Assembly: GCA_022865485.1 (NCBI GenBank)
Contig: JALHSZ010000020.1
Span: 1 to 62,237, forward strand
Source: Dehalococcoidales bacterium
GTDB taxonomy: Bacteria; Chloroflexota; Dehalococcoidia; Dehalococcoidales; BS750m-G39
Direction: 5' to 3'
DNA: 62,237 nucleotides
Below are positions 6,853 to 15,318 of the stretch, piece by piece. The notes beneath the pieces were generated by a model that was not told where the DNA came from, made no database searches, and saw only the letters and a program-made list of their open reading frames with translations. Made by a program: the position numbers and the translations under genes. Positions within the stretch are counted from its first letter, which is position 1. Every line of letters begins with the position of its first letter.

Positions 6853-9324
6853 CTAAGCCAGCTCAACTTCCCCGCCACCCTGCCACACCCTAGATAGCTC
6901 TCTAGCCAGGGGAGCATTGGCGGGCTTTTTGAGACCGGGGTCTTGCTCGAAGATTTTGATTGCCTCGGCGCGGGCAAGTTCTAAGAGGGCGACGTCGGAG
7001 AGCTTAGCCATGCGCAGGTCGGGCAGCCCGCTCTGGCGGGTGCCGAAAAATTCACCAGGGCCGCGCAGCCTTAAATCTTCCTCAGCCAGCTGAAAGCCGT
7101 CCTGGACCTTTTCGATAATGTCTAAGCGCTCTCTGCCTATCTCCGACGGGTTCTCCGCCAGGAGCATGCAGTAGCTCTGCGCGCTGCCCCGCCCCACCCG
7201 GCCGCGGAACTGGTGCAGTTGCGATAAGCCGAAGCGGTCGGCGCTTTCCACGAGCATGACGGCGGCGTTGGGGACATCTATGCCCACCTCGACCACGGGC
7301 GTCGAAACCAGCACCTGCAGTTCCCCGGAGCGGAACTGGTGCATTACTTTGTCTTTTTCCACCGCCGACATCCGCCCGTGAATCAAGCCCAGTTTGAGGT
7401 CGGGGAAAACCTCACCGGAGAGGCGCTCGTATTCCGCCACCGCCGCCTTAGCCTGGATGACCTCGGATTCCTCAACCAGGGGGCAGATGATAAACGCCTG
7501 CCTGCCTTCGCTGACCTGGCGGCGCAGGAAGGCGTAGGCGCTATCGCGCTGCTCCGGCTTGAGCCACTTGGTCTTGACCGCCTGCCGGCCCGGGGGGAGC
7601 TCGTCGATGACGGAGAGGTCGAGGTCGCCATACAAAGTTAGGGCTAAAGTTCGGGGGATGGGGGTGGCCGTCATCACCAGGACGTGGGGGTTAAAGCCCT
7701 TCTGGCGGAGCGCCGAGCGCTGGGCGACGCCGAAACGGTGCTGCTCGTCGACCACGACCAGGCTAAGATTCTTAAAGCCAACCTCTTTCTGGATGAGGGC
7801 GTGGGTGCCGATAATGATATCTATTTCGCCGGCGGCGATTTGCTGCTGTATTGCCTGCTTCCGTGCCTGTTTCAGGTCGCCAATAAGCAGCGCCACGGTA
7901 AGCGGGTGGTCCAGGATTCCGGAGTAAGTGCGCCGGTTTTCTTCTTCGGCTATCTGCTGGCCGGCTCGGGACAGGAGCTGACCGACATTAGTGAAGTGCT
8001 GCTCGGCCAGTATCTCGGTGGGGGCCATGAAGGCGCCCTGACAGCCGTTGGCGGCGGCAACGAGCAAAGCCGCCGTCGCCACCACCGTCTTGCCGCTGCC
8101 CACCTCGCCCTGAAGCAGGCGGGACATCGGTATCGCTCTCTCTAAATCGGCTAAGAGTTCCTTGAGCACCTTTTGCTGGGCGGCGGTCAGCTCGAAGGGC
8201 AAGGATTTCAGGAAAGCGCCAAGGGAGGCGGGGTGGGGGCTGAGGGGATTGCCCGGCTGGCTCTCCTGCCACTCGTGTTTTTTAGCCAGCACCCCCAGCT
8301 GCAGGATAAAGAGTTCGTCGAAGGCGAGGCGGTGGCGGGCGTTGTTTTTAGCCGTCTCGTCCTCGGGGTAGTGCGCCTGGACGATTGCCCGGGGCAGTTC
8401 CAGCAGCTTGCAACGTTCTCTCAGTTCCGGGGGCAGGAAGTCTTCGACCTGCCCCGACCAGCCGTCGACCACCCCTTTCATCAGCTTTCTCACCTGGCGG
8501 GGCTTTAGCCCCTGGGTTAGAGGATAGAGAGGCACCAGGCGCCCGGTATGGACTAATTCCCTGTCTTCCAGCAGTTCCCATTCCGGGGACTCGAAGACAT
8601 GCCGCCCGCCGAAGAGGCGCACCCGGCCGCTGATGACTACCTGAGCGTTGGTGGGCAGGCTCTTGGCGACATAGGGGTTGTTGAACCAGACCACCCTGAC
8701 GTTGCCCGTCTCGTCGCCGACGATGGCCTCGGTGCTGCGCCTGCCCCCCAGCCTGGTTTCCTGAGCCTGCCAGACGTTAGCCATAATGGTCTGCTCCTCG
8801 CCCTCGCTAAGCTCAGAGATGTATTTGCGCTGGCTGTAGTCGAGGTGGCGGTGGGGGAAGAAGTAGAGCAGGTCGCGGATGGTCTTGACCCCCAGGCGCT
8901 CGAACTTAGCCGCCATCGCCGCGCTCACCCCCTTGAGGACGGTGATGGATGCCTCCAGCGAGCCGCCGACTATTTTCTGAGCCTTTGCTGAAGAAGTACG
9001 CTTTCGGGGGGCGGGGGGACTAACGCTCGGGGGAGGCATAATCTCAACCTTTTCGGCGGGCATCCCGCCGAGTTCGGAGAGAAAGCTGATTATTTCTTCT
9101 ATCCAGCGCTGGCGGTGGGGCTGGGTCATCGCGGAGTATTTGGAGTCGTCGAGGCGCAGGCGGCGGAATTGGGCCAGGAGGTGGGGGGTGGTTACCGATT
9201 CTATTGCCTGTCCCGACCAGCGGTGCAGAAACCTGTCCAGACCGCCGATGACGGCCGAATCGGTGTAACCCTTTTCCCGCTCTAACTCCAGAATCTTGCG
9301 CAGAGACTCGATATTCAGCGCCAA
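6853..9324 (-). CDS. recG: ATP-dependent DNA helicase RecG
   Basis: A monomeric superfamily 2 helicase that remodels stalled forks and Holliday junctions. After a long N-terminal extension comes the wedge/OB domain, then the helicase core with Walker A GEVGSGKT, box DEQHRFGV and motif VI QFRGRVGRG, then the C-terminal TRG region. About 823 residues, longer than the E. coli protein because of the N-terminal helical segment, as in other Chloroflexota. The TTG at 9324 is chosen because GGGGGAGAG lies just upstream; a TTG at 9345 would start inside that site. It is the last gene of the fakA-degV-recG run. Confidence 0.95.
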   Translation of the reverse strand: MALNIESLRKILELEREKGYTDSAVIGGLDRFLHRWSGQAIESVTTPHLLAQFRRLRLDDSKYSAMTQPHRQRWIEEIISFLSELGGMPAEKVEIMPPPSVSPPAPRKRTSSAKAQKIVGGSLEASITVLKGVSAAMAAKFERLGVKTIRDLLYFFPHRHLDYSQRKYISELSEGEEQTIMANVWQAQETRLGGRRSTEAIVGDETGNVRVVWFNNPYVAKSLPTNAQVVISGRVRLFGGRHVFESPEWELLEDRELVHTGRLVPLYPLTQGLKPRQVRKLMKGVVDGWSGQVEDFLPPELRERCKLLELPRAIVQAHYPEDETAKNNARHRLAFDELFILQLGVLAKKHEWQESQPGNPLSPHPASLGAFLKSLPFELTAAQQKVLKELLADLERAIPMSRLLQGEVGSGKTVVATAALLVAAANGCQGAFMAPTEILAEQHFTNVGQLLSRAGQQIAEEENRRTYSGILDHPLTVALLIGDLKQARKQAIQQQIAAGEIDIIIGTHALIQKEVGFKNLSLVVVDEQHRFGVAQRSALRQKGFNPHVLVMTATPIPRTLALTLYGDLDLSVIDELPPGRQAVKTKWLKPEQRDSAYAFLRRQVSEGRQAFIICPLVEESEVIQAKAAVAEYERLSGEVFPDLKLGLIHGRMSAVEKDKVMHQFRSGELQVLVSTPVVEVGIDVPNAAVMLVESADRFGLSQLHQFRGRVGRGSAQSYCMLLAENPSEIGRERLDIIEKVQDGFQLAEEDLRLRGPGEFFGTRQSGLPDLRMAKLSDVALLELARAEAIKIFEQDPGLKKPANAPLARELSRVWQGGGEVELA

Positions 9325-9350
9325 AGTTCTCTCCCCCCGATACAAAAGCG

Positions 9351-10190
9351 CTACCTGTCGCCCAGGATGGCTACCGCCAGAACGTGGGGGCCGACATGCG
9401 CCCCGACCGCCGGCGTGACCTTGAAGCGGAAGATGCGCTCGGCGGGAAACTTAGCGTTGAGCCGCTCCACCAGCGCGTCGGCTTCGTCCGGCGTAGTGCC
9501 ATCCCCTATGGCCAGTTCTTCAATACGGGAGAAGCTGTTAACAAAGTTACAGAGGTTTTCTATCGCCTTGGAACGGGAGTGCTCCCGACCCACGGGATAA
9601 ATCTCCCCGTCCTTGAGGCCGAGAATGGGGTTTATCTTGAGCATCGAGCCCAGCAGAGCCTGAGCCTTGCCGATGCGCCCGCCCCGCTCCAGGTATTTCA
9701 GGGTATCGAAAGCCATGCGCAGGTCTGCGCGGGGGATGTTGCGGCGGGCAACCTCTAGCACCTCGTCGAGGCTGGCGCCAGCTTTAGCCTCCCGAGCCGC
9801 CGTGATGACTATCAGCCCCTCGGACATAAGCGCCCAACTGGAGTCGATTATCTCTACGCGGGGTTTCTTTTTCGCCAAGCCTATAGCCTGCCGGGCGACT
9901 TCGCCGACGGCGCTGAGCTTGTGGGAGATGGTGATGACGGCGACTTCATCGGCTTCTTCCGCCAGCTTTTCGTAGGCGTCGACAAAGGACTGCGGAGTGG
10001 GCACCGAGGTGGTGGGGTGGGTCTTGTCGGTGGTTAATCTTTCGTAAAACTGCTCGGTGGTGAGGTCAACGCCGTCGCGGTAGACCTCTTCGCCGAAGCG
10101 AATCAGCGAGGGAATTATGGTAATCCCCAGTTCCTCGACCACAGCGGGAGGAATGCTCGCCGAGCTATCGGTGATAATCTTGACCGTCAT
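9351..10190 (-). CDS. DegV family fatty-acid-binding protein, copy 1 (FakB-like)
   Basis: DegV/FakB proteins bind a fatty acid and present it to the kinase FakA, which phosphorylates the carboxyl group. This 279-residue copy has all family landmarks: the N-terminal ITDSSASIP, the ligand-pocket segment PTTSVPTPQSF, ERGGRIGKAQ in the middle and VGAHVGPHV near the end. Its ATG overlaps the stop of nothing downstream; instead its own start overlaps the preceding DegV stop by four bases (10187-10190), indicating translational coupling. Fourth and last of the array in reading order, 26 bases before the recG start. Confidence 0.93.
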   Translation of the reverse strand: MTVKIITDSSASIPPAVVEELGITIIPSLIRFGEEVYRDGVDLTTEQFYERLTTDKTHPTTSVPTPQSFVDAYEKLAEEADEVAVITISHKLSAVGEVARQAIGLAKKKPRVEIIDSSWALMSEGLIVITAAREAKAGASLDEVLEVARRNIPRADLRMAFDTLKYLERGGRIGKAQALLGSMLKINPILGLKDGEIYPVGREHSRSKAIENLCNFVNSFSRIEELAIGDGTTPDEADALVERLNAKFPAERIFRFKVTPAVGAHVGPHVLAVAILGDR

Positions 10191-11035
10191 GACTTATCCT
10201 TATCTCCCATCACCGCCACCAGGAGGAGGCCGGGACCGGTATGTGTGCCAATGGCCGGGGTCATCCGGGAGCGGTAGATGCGCTCTGTGGGGAAGATGGC
10301 GCCCAGCCTCTCCCGAAGCGCCTCAGCCTCTTCGGGGCAGGCGGTGTCTTCCACCGCCATCTCCTCAATACGGGCATAGCTAGCGGCAAATTTATAGAGG
10401 TGGTTTATTGCCCTGGTGCGGGAACGGGTCTGGCCCGCGGGTTTGACCAGCCCGTCTTTGAGGGCGATAATGGGGTTTATCCTGAGCATCGAGCCCAGGA
10501 AAGCCTGCGCCCGCCCTATACGCCCACCCCTTCTTAAGTATTCCAGGGTATCGAAGGCAGCCCGAAAGTCAACGCGGGGGATGGTCTGGCGGGCGACCTC
10601 TATCACTTCATCGAGCTTAGCCCCTTCTTTAGCCGCCCGAGCCGCCTTCATGACGATGAAGCCCTCGGTCATGGTCGCCGTCTCGGAATCGAGCAGCTCG
10701 ACACGGCATTTTCGCTTCATCATCGCTATGCTCTGGCGCGCCACCTCGTAGGTGGCGCTGAGTCGGGCGGAGACGAGGATGACCAGGATTTCATCGGTCT
10801 TTTCGGATAGTTTATCGTAGACTTGAATGAAGTCGGCCGGCGCGGGCACCGAGGTGTTGGGGAAGACCTTGCTCGTTTTGAGCTTCTCGTAGAACTGGTC
10901 GGGGGTGATATCGATGCCGTCGTGGTAGACCTCGTCGCCGAAGCGGACGCTTAAAGGCACCACCGAGATGCCCAGCTCCTTAACCAGCTTGGTAGAGAGG
11001 TCAGCTACGCTATCGGTGATAATGCCGACTGCCAC
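10187..11035 (-). CDS. DegV family fatty-acid-binding protein, copy 2 (FakB-like)
   Basis: A 282-residue DegV paralogue, third in reading order. It has ITDSVADLS, the pocket segment PNTSVPAPADF, RRGGRIGRAQ and IGTHTGPGL, where the other copies have AHVGP. The differences in the pocket segment and near the C-terminal histidine are in the places expected to affect ligand choice. It starts with GTG one base after the previous stop and ends in a four-base overlap with copy 1. Confidence 0.93.
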   Translation of the reverse strand: MAVGIITDSVADLSTKLVKELGISVVPLSVRFGDEVYHDGIDITPDQFYEKLKTSKVFPNTSVPAPADFIQVYDKLSEKTDEILVILVSARLSATYEVARQSIAMMKRKCRVELLDSETATMTEGFIVMKAARAAKEGAKLDEVIEVARQTIPRVDFRAAFDTLEYLRRGGRIGRAQAFLGSMLRINPIIALKDGLVKPAGQTRSRTRAINHLYKFAASYARIEEMAVEDTACPEEAEALRERLGAIFPTERIYRSRMTPAIGTHTGPGLLLVAVMGDKDKS

Positions 11036-11036
11036 C

Positions 11037-11879
11037 CTAGCCTACCTCCCCGAGCACCGCCACATTCAGGACACGGGGACCGACATGGGCCCCGATTACC
11101 GGGCTTACCTTGGAGCGGTAGATATCCTCCTTGGGGAATTTAGTTCTGAGCCGCCCAACTAGCATCTCGGCTTCATCGGGGGTAGTGGCGTGTTCCACTG
11201 CCATCTCGTCAATGTGGGAATAGCCGGCGGCAAAGTCATACAGGTAGTCTATCGCCTTTGCCCGGGAGCGTTCCCGGGACGCGGGATAGACCTCGCCATC
11301 CTTTATGGTGAGGATGGGGTTTACCTTGAGCAGCGAGCCGAAGAAAGCCTGCGCCTTGCCGATGCGCCCGCCCCGCCTCAGGTACTCTAAAGTATCGAAG
11401 GCGATGCGCATATCCAGGCGGGGAATATTCTTTCTGGTCAGAGCTATCACCTCATCAAGGCCAGCCCCGCTATTAGCCGCCTTGGCGGCAGAAATAGCTA
11501 ACAAGCCCAGTGCCATAAGCGCCCACTGCGAATCAACCACCTCCACCCGGCACTTCCGCTTCATCTGGTCTACAGTCTGCAGCGCCACCTCATAGGTAGC
11601 ACTGAGCTTATGGGAGATAGTGATGACCAGGATTTGGTCTGTTTCCCCAGCCAGGTAGTCATAGGCTTGAGTAAAGGTTGCCGGTGATGGCCCCGAGGTG
11701 GTGGGGATGACCTTGCTGGCGACTATCATGGGGTAGAACTGGTCGGTGGTCAGGTCGATGCCGTCACGGTAGGAGTCGGCGCCGAAGTGAACATAAAGGG
11801 GCACTACCGTAATCCCCAGCCCTTTAGCCACCTCGACGGGCAGGTCGGAGGTGCTGTCGGTGACAATCTTGACCGTCAA
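11037..11879 (-). CDS. DegV family fatty-acid-binding protein, copy 3 (FakB-like)
   Basis: A 280-residue DegV paralogue, second in reading order. It carries VTDSTSDLP, the pocket segment PTTSGPSPATF, RRGGRIGKAQ and IGAHVGPRV. It begins two bases after the stop of copy 4 and ends one base before copy 2, so all four copies are packed as one translational unit. Confidence 0.93.
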   Translation of the reverse strand: MTVKIVTDSTSDLPVEVAKGLGITVVPLYVHFGADSYRDGIDLTTDQFYPMIVASKVIPTTSGPSPATFTQAYDYLAGETDQILVITISHKLSATYEVALQTVDQMKRKCRVEVVDSQWALMALGLLAISAAKAANSGAGLDEVIALTRKNIPRLDMRIAFDTLEYLRRGGRIGKAQAFFGSLLKVNPILTIKDGEVYPASRERSRAKAIDYLYDFAAGYSHIDEMAVEHATTPDEAEMLVGRLRTKFPKEDIYRSKVSPVIGAHVGPRVLNVAVLGEVG

Positions 11880-11881
11880 CG

Positions 11882-12724
11882 CTACCCCCTGTCCCCGAGC
11901 ACGGCTACCCCCAGCACCCGGGGGCCGACATGCGCCCCGATTACCGGGCTTACCCTAGAGAGATAGATACGCGTTTTGGGGAATTTAGCCTTCAGCCGCC
12001 TAATTAACGCCTCGGCCTCATCAGGAGTTGTGGCATGCTCAACCCCCATCTCTTCAACATGGGAAAAGCCGGTGGCGAACTCGTAGAGATGGTCTATGGC
12101 TCTAGCCCGGGAGTGTTCCCGGACAAAGGGGAAAGCCTCGCCGTCCTTTATGCCCAGGATAGGGCTTACCTTGAGCATCGTTCCCAGAAAAGCCTGTGCC
12201 TTGCCGATGCGCCCACCCCTCCTCAGATACTCCAGGGTGTCAAAAGCCATGCGGACATCGGCGCGGGGAATATTCTCACTAACCAACTCCAGCACCTTAT
12301 CCAGCCCAGTCCCATCCCGGGCAGCTTTAGCCGCCGCGATAACTATCAAACCCTGCGCCAGAATTGCCGATAGGGAATCAATCACCTCCACCCGGCACCG
12401 GCGCTTCATCCGCTCCTTAGCCAGGACGGCGGTTTCATAGCTGGCGCTGAGCTTGTGGGAATTGGTAATGACGGCAATCTGGTCGGTTTCTTCGGCCACC
12501 TTGTCATAGGTATCGGCGAACCTGCCCAAAGGGGGCACAATGGTAGTGGGAAAGATTTTGCTGGCCTCCAGTTTATCGTAGAACTGGTCGGTGGTCAGGT
12601 CAACGCCATCGCGGTAATTTATGGTACCGAAGATGACGTTTATCGGGATGACCGTAATCCCCAGCTCTTCAGCGACCCCGGAGGGTATGTCACCCAGACT
12701 ATCGGTGACGATTTTAACTGTCAT
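11882..12724 (-). CDS. DegV family fatty-acid-binding protein, copy 4 (FakB-like, divergent pocket)
   Basis: A 280-residue DegV paralogue, directly after fakA. RRGGRIGKAQ and IGAHVGPRV are kept, but the pocket segment reads PTTIVPPLGRF, so the TS-x-P serine of the other copies is isoleucine and the following SP/TP/AP pair is changed. Its ligand may differ, or binding may be altered. The ATG at 12724 follows GAGGGT; the frame is open to 12751 but that part overlaps the end of fakA. Ten bases separate it from fakA. Confidence 0.92.
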   Translation of the reverse strand: MTVKIVTDSLGDIPSGVAEELGITVIPINVIFGTINYRDGVDLTTDQFYDKLEASKIFPTTIVPPLGRFADTYDKVAEETDQIAVITNSHKLSASYETAVLAKERMKRRCRVEVIDSLSAILAQGLIVIAAAKAARDGTGLDKVLELVSENIPRADVRMAFDTLEYLRRGGRIGKAQAFLGTMLKVSPILGIKDGEAFPFVREHSRARAIDHLYEFATGFSHVEEMGVEHATTPDEAEALIRRLKAKFPKTRIYLSRVSPVIGAHVGPRVLGVAVLGDRG

Positions 12725-12734
12725 AGCTGACCCT

Positions 12735-14369
12735 CTACTCCACGGAGACAATATAGTTATAGTAAGGCTGACCGCCTTGAACTACCTCAACCTGAATCTG
12801 GGGGTGCTGCTTACCGAGGGTGCCGCCGACCTCTTCCGCCTCAGCCGAAGTGGTGTCGTCCCCGTAATAGATGGTTATTACCTCAGCCGTGTCCAGCTTC
12901 ACCCGCCCCAGCACGTCCTGAACTACGGCGGCAGGACTGTCGCCCACCGCCACCAGGTCGCCATTGAGAAAGCCGATTGCCTGATGCTTTTTAATGTCCA
13001 GCCCGCCCAGACGCGTCGAGCGCACCGCCCGTGTGACCTCGATGGACTTTACCGCCGCTCTCGCCTTGTTCATGTTCTGGGCGTTGGTTTCCATATCGGC
13101 CTCGTAGTCGAAAGCCAGCAGCGCCGCCACGCCCTGGGGGATGGTGGTGGTGGGAACGACTTCGATGGTTTTTTCGGTCAGGGACTGCACCTGGCTGGCG
13201 GTGAGCACGATATTTTTATTGTTGGGCAGGATAATGACCTTTTCCGAAGTCACCGCCTCGACAGCCTGGAGCAGGTCTTTGGTGCTGGGGTTCATCGTCT
13301 GCCCGCCGGGAACGACAAAGGTCGCCCCCAGGCTGGTGAAAACGTTAGCCAAGCCCTCGCCGACCACTACCGCCACAATCGCCACCGCGACGGCGGGCAT
13401 TCTCTCTTTTTGCATCTCGATGAAGTCATGGTACTGCTCGTCCATATTGCGGATATTTATCTGGTGCAGGGTGCCGAGGGGGACGACATAGCTCATGATG
13501 TCGCCAGGGTCGAGGGTATGAATGTGAACCCTGACCGCGGAGTTATCGCCAACGACGATTACCGATTGACCGCGCTTTTCCAGCCGCTTGCGGAGCTTGT
13601 CGGGGTCGAGCTCCTCGCCCTTGATGACAAAGTTGGTGCAATAGCCGTAGGGGACTTCTTCCACGCCCACCATCTGGGGGGATTTGGCGGTGAGGGGGAC
13701 GCTGCTAGCCACCATCCAGGGTCGGCGTAATTTAAGCTGTTCCATCTCGCCTTTGAGGTAGTGGAGGACGCCTTCCAGTATGGTGTAAAGGCCCTGCCCG
13801 CCCGCATCCACCACGCCCGCTTCCATCAGTACGGGGAGGAGGGTGGGGGTCTTAGCCACCGATTCCTTGGCGGCGTTGGCCGTGGCTTCGATGACCGAGA
13901 CCACGTCATCGCTGACGGTGGCGGCGTGCGCCTGGGCGGCTTCCGCCGCCTCTCGAATCACGGTAAGGATGGTGCCTTCCACGGGGTTGCTTAAGCCCGC
14001 GTAAGCCACCGACGACGCCTTGGCTAAAGCGTCCGCCAGTTCCTTGCCGGTAACGGCGTCTTTGCCGTCCAGAGCCTGGGATAAGCCGCTGAAAATCTGG
14101 GACAGGATGACGCCGCTGTTGCCCCGCGCCCCCACCAGCGCCCCTTTAGCCATAGCCTTGGCTACTCTGGAGGCGCTGTGGTCGTCAGCCATCTGGGATT
14201 CCTCCACGGTGGAGCGCATGGTGAGCAGCATGTTGGTGCCGGTATCGCCGTCGGGCACCGGGAAAACGTTGAGGGCATCGATATCGGCGGAGCTTTTTTC
14301 CAGCCAGCTAGTAGCGGCGGCGAACATTTCCCGCAAGTCCTGACCGTTGATAGACTTGGTTGGCGCCAT
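12735..14369 (-). CDS. fakA: Fatty acid kinase catalytic subunit (DhaL/YloV family)
   Basis: A 544-residue FakA/YloV protein. The N-terminal DhaL (DAK2) domain binds ATP and Mg; NVFPVPDGDTGTNM (residues 34-47) holds the metal-binding aspartates and GARGNSGVILSQ (about 79-90) is the second signature. A middle domain follows, then a DegV-like C-terminal domain. It phosphorylates fatty acids carried by FakB/DegV so they can enter phospholipid synthesis. It heads a minus-strand run of four DegV genes and recG and is divergent from rpmB, which mirrors the Bacillus order rpmB, yloU, yloV, recG. Confidence 0.92.
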   Translation of the reverse strand: MAPTKSINGQDLREMFAAATSWLEKSSADIDALNVFPVPDGDTGTNMLLTMRSTVEESQMADDHSASRVAKAMAKGALVGARGNSGVILSQIFSGLSQALDGKDAVTGKELADALAKASSVAYAGLSNPVEGTILTVIREAAEAAQAHAATVSDDVVSVIEATANAAKESVAKTPTLLPVLMEAGVVDAGGQGLYTILEGVLHYLKGEMEQLKLRRPWMVASSVPLTAKSPQMVGVEEVPYGYCTNFVIKGEELDPDKLRKRLEKRGQSVIVVGDNSAVRVHIHTLDPGDIMSYVVPLGTLHQINIRNMDEQYHDFIEMQKERMPAVAVAIVAVVVGEGLANVFTSLGATFVVPGGQTMNPSTKDLLQAVEAVTSEKVIILPNNKNIVLTASQVQSLTEKTIEVVPTTTIPQGVAALLAFDYEADMETNAQNMNKARAAVKSIEVTRAVRSTRLGGLDIKKHQAIGFLNGDLVAVGDSPAAVVQDVLGRVKLDTAEVITIYYGDDTTSAEAEEVGGTLGKQHPQIQVEVVQGGQPYYNYIVSVE

Positions 14370-14477
14370 ATCTTATCCGTCCTTGCCAGAATCGTCCGGC
14401 TATGCTACTATATTGTATTACTATTTACGAGCGAAATTCTACCCTAAATTCGGGCAATAGTCAAAGGAGTAAAGACC

Positions 14478-14669
14478 TTGAAGTGTGATTTATGCGGCAA
14501 AACACCGATGTTCGGCCATAATATAAGCCACTCCAAACGCCACACCAACCGGAGCTGGATACCTAATATTCACCCCGTCACCATCACCATAGACGGCAAG
14601 ACGAAACGGATGAACCTCTGCACCCGATGCCTGCGCACCCAGCACAAGACGGCTAAGACACAGACCTAA
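14478..14669 (+). CDS. rpmB: 50S ribosomal protein L28
   Basis: A 63-residue L28 of the zinc-binding type: CDLC at residues 3-6 and CTRC at about 48-51 would hold the metal. SKRHTNRSWIPN is the typical rRNA-contact core. The start is TTG with AAAGGAGT at 14463-14470 at good spacing. Divergent from fakA, as in Firmicutes and other Chloroflexota. The last 17 bases overlap the 3' end of rpe on the other strand. Confidence 0.96.
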   Translation: MKCDLCGKTPMFGHNISHSKRHTNRSWIPNIHPVTITIDGKTKRMNLCTRCLRTQHKTAKTQT

Positions 14670-15318
14670 GCTCATCCAGAGCCTCTTTTACCGTTTGCCC
14701 CGAAGCGAAGACAGCCGCCCCCGCCACCAGAACCCTTGCCCCCGCCTTAACGACTTTTGGCGCAACTTGAGCGTTGATGCCCCCATCCACCTCCAGCTCG
14801 GCAGTCAAGCCTTTTTTATCCAGCTCGGCGCGCAGTTTAGCTATTTTATCCAGCGTCGCTTCGATGAAGGGCTGGCCGCCGTAGCCGGGATTGACCGTCA
14901 TCACCAGGACTAAATCTAACGAGGGCAGGATTGCGCTTATGGCGGTGAGGGGGGTTTCGGGGTTGAGCGACACCCCCGCCTTTACCCCCAGGCTTTTGAT
15001 TACCGAGATGAGCTGCCGGACATTGGGGCAGGCTTCGATGTGGACGGTGATGATGTCGGCGCCGGCCTCGGCGAACTGGTTAATCTGCCTTTCGGGGGCT
15101 TCGATCATAAGGTGGACATCCAGGGGTAAATCGGTCCATTTGCGAATAGCCGCCACCACCGGCGCGCCGATGGTTATGGGAGGGACGAAATGCCCGTCCA
15201 TGACATCGACGTGGATATAGTCGGCGCCGGCTTTGGTGGCTGCGGCGACCTGCTCGCCGAGACGGGCGAAGTCGGCGGAGAGGATGGAGGGGGCCAGCTT
15301 CACCTTTGGGCTAGCCAC
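14653..15318 (-). CDS. rpe: Ribulose-phosphate 3-epimerase
   Basis: A 221-residue TIM-barrel enzyme that interconverts ribulose 5-phosphate and xylulose 5-phosphate in the pentose phosphate pathway. Signatures are LAPSILSADFARLG, HVDVMDGHFVPP with the metal ligands, VHLMIEAPE, MTVNPGYGGQ and EVDGGIN. The GTG start lies inside the end of argH (eight-base overlap), so it is the last gene of the arginine operon. The 3' end overlaps rpmB. Confidence 0.96.
   Translation of the reverse strand: MASPKVKLAPSILSADFARLGEQVAAATKAGADYIHVDVMDGHFVPPITIGAPVVAAIRKWTDLPLDVHLMIEAPERQINQFAEAGADIITVHIEACPNVRQLISVIKSLGVKAGVSLNPETPLTAISAILPSLDLVLVMTVNPGYGGQPFIEATLDKIAKLRAELDKKGLTAELEVDGGINAQVAPKVVKAGARVLVAGAAVFASGQTVKEALDELRSVS

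Noticed and set aside
6485-6977. Open frames on both strands in and around repeat A
   Set aside because: They consist of repeat sequence or recG antisense, without start signals or family likeness.
12621-13730. 369-residue open frame antisense to fakA
   Set aside because: It runs opposite a complete FakA with all motifs; the frame is open because of third-position GC in fakA.
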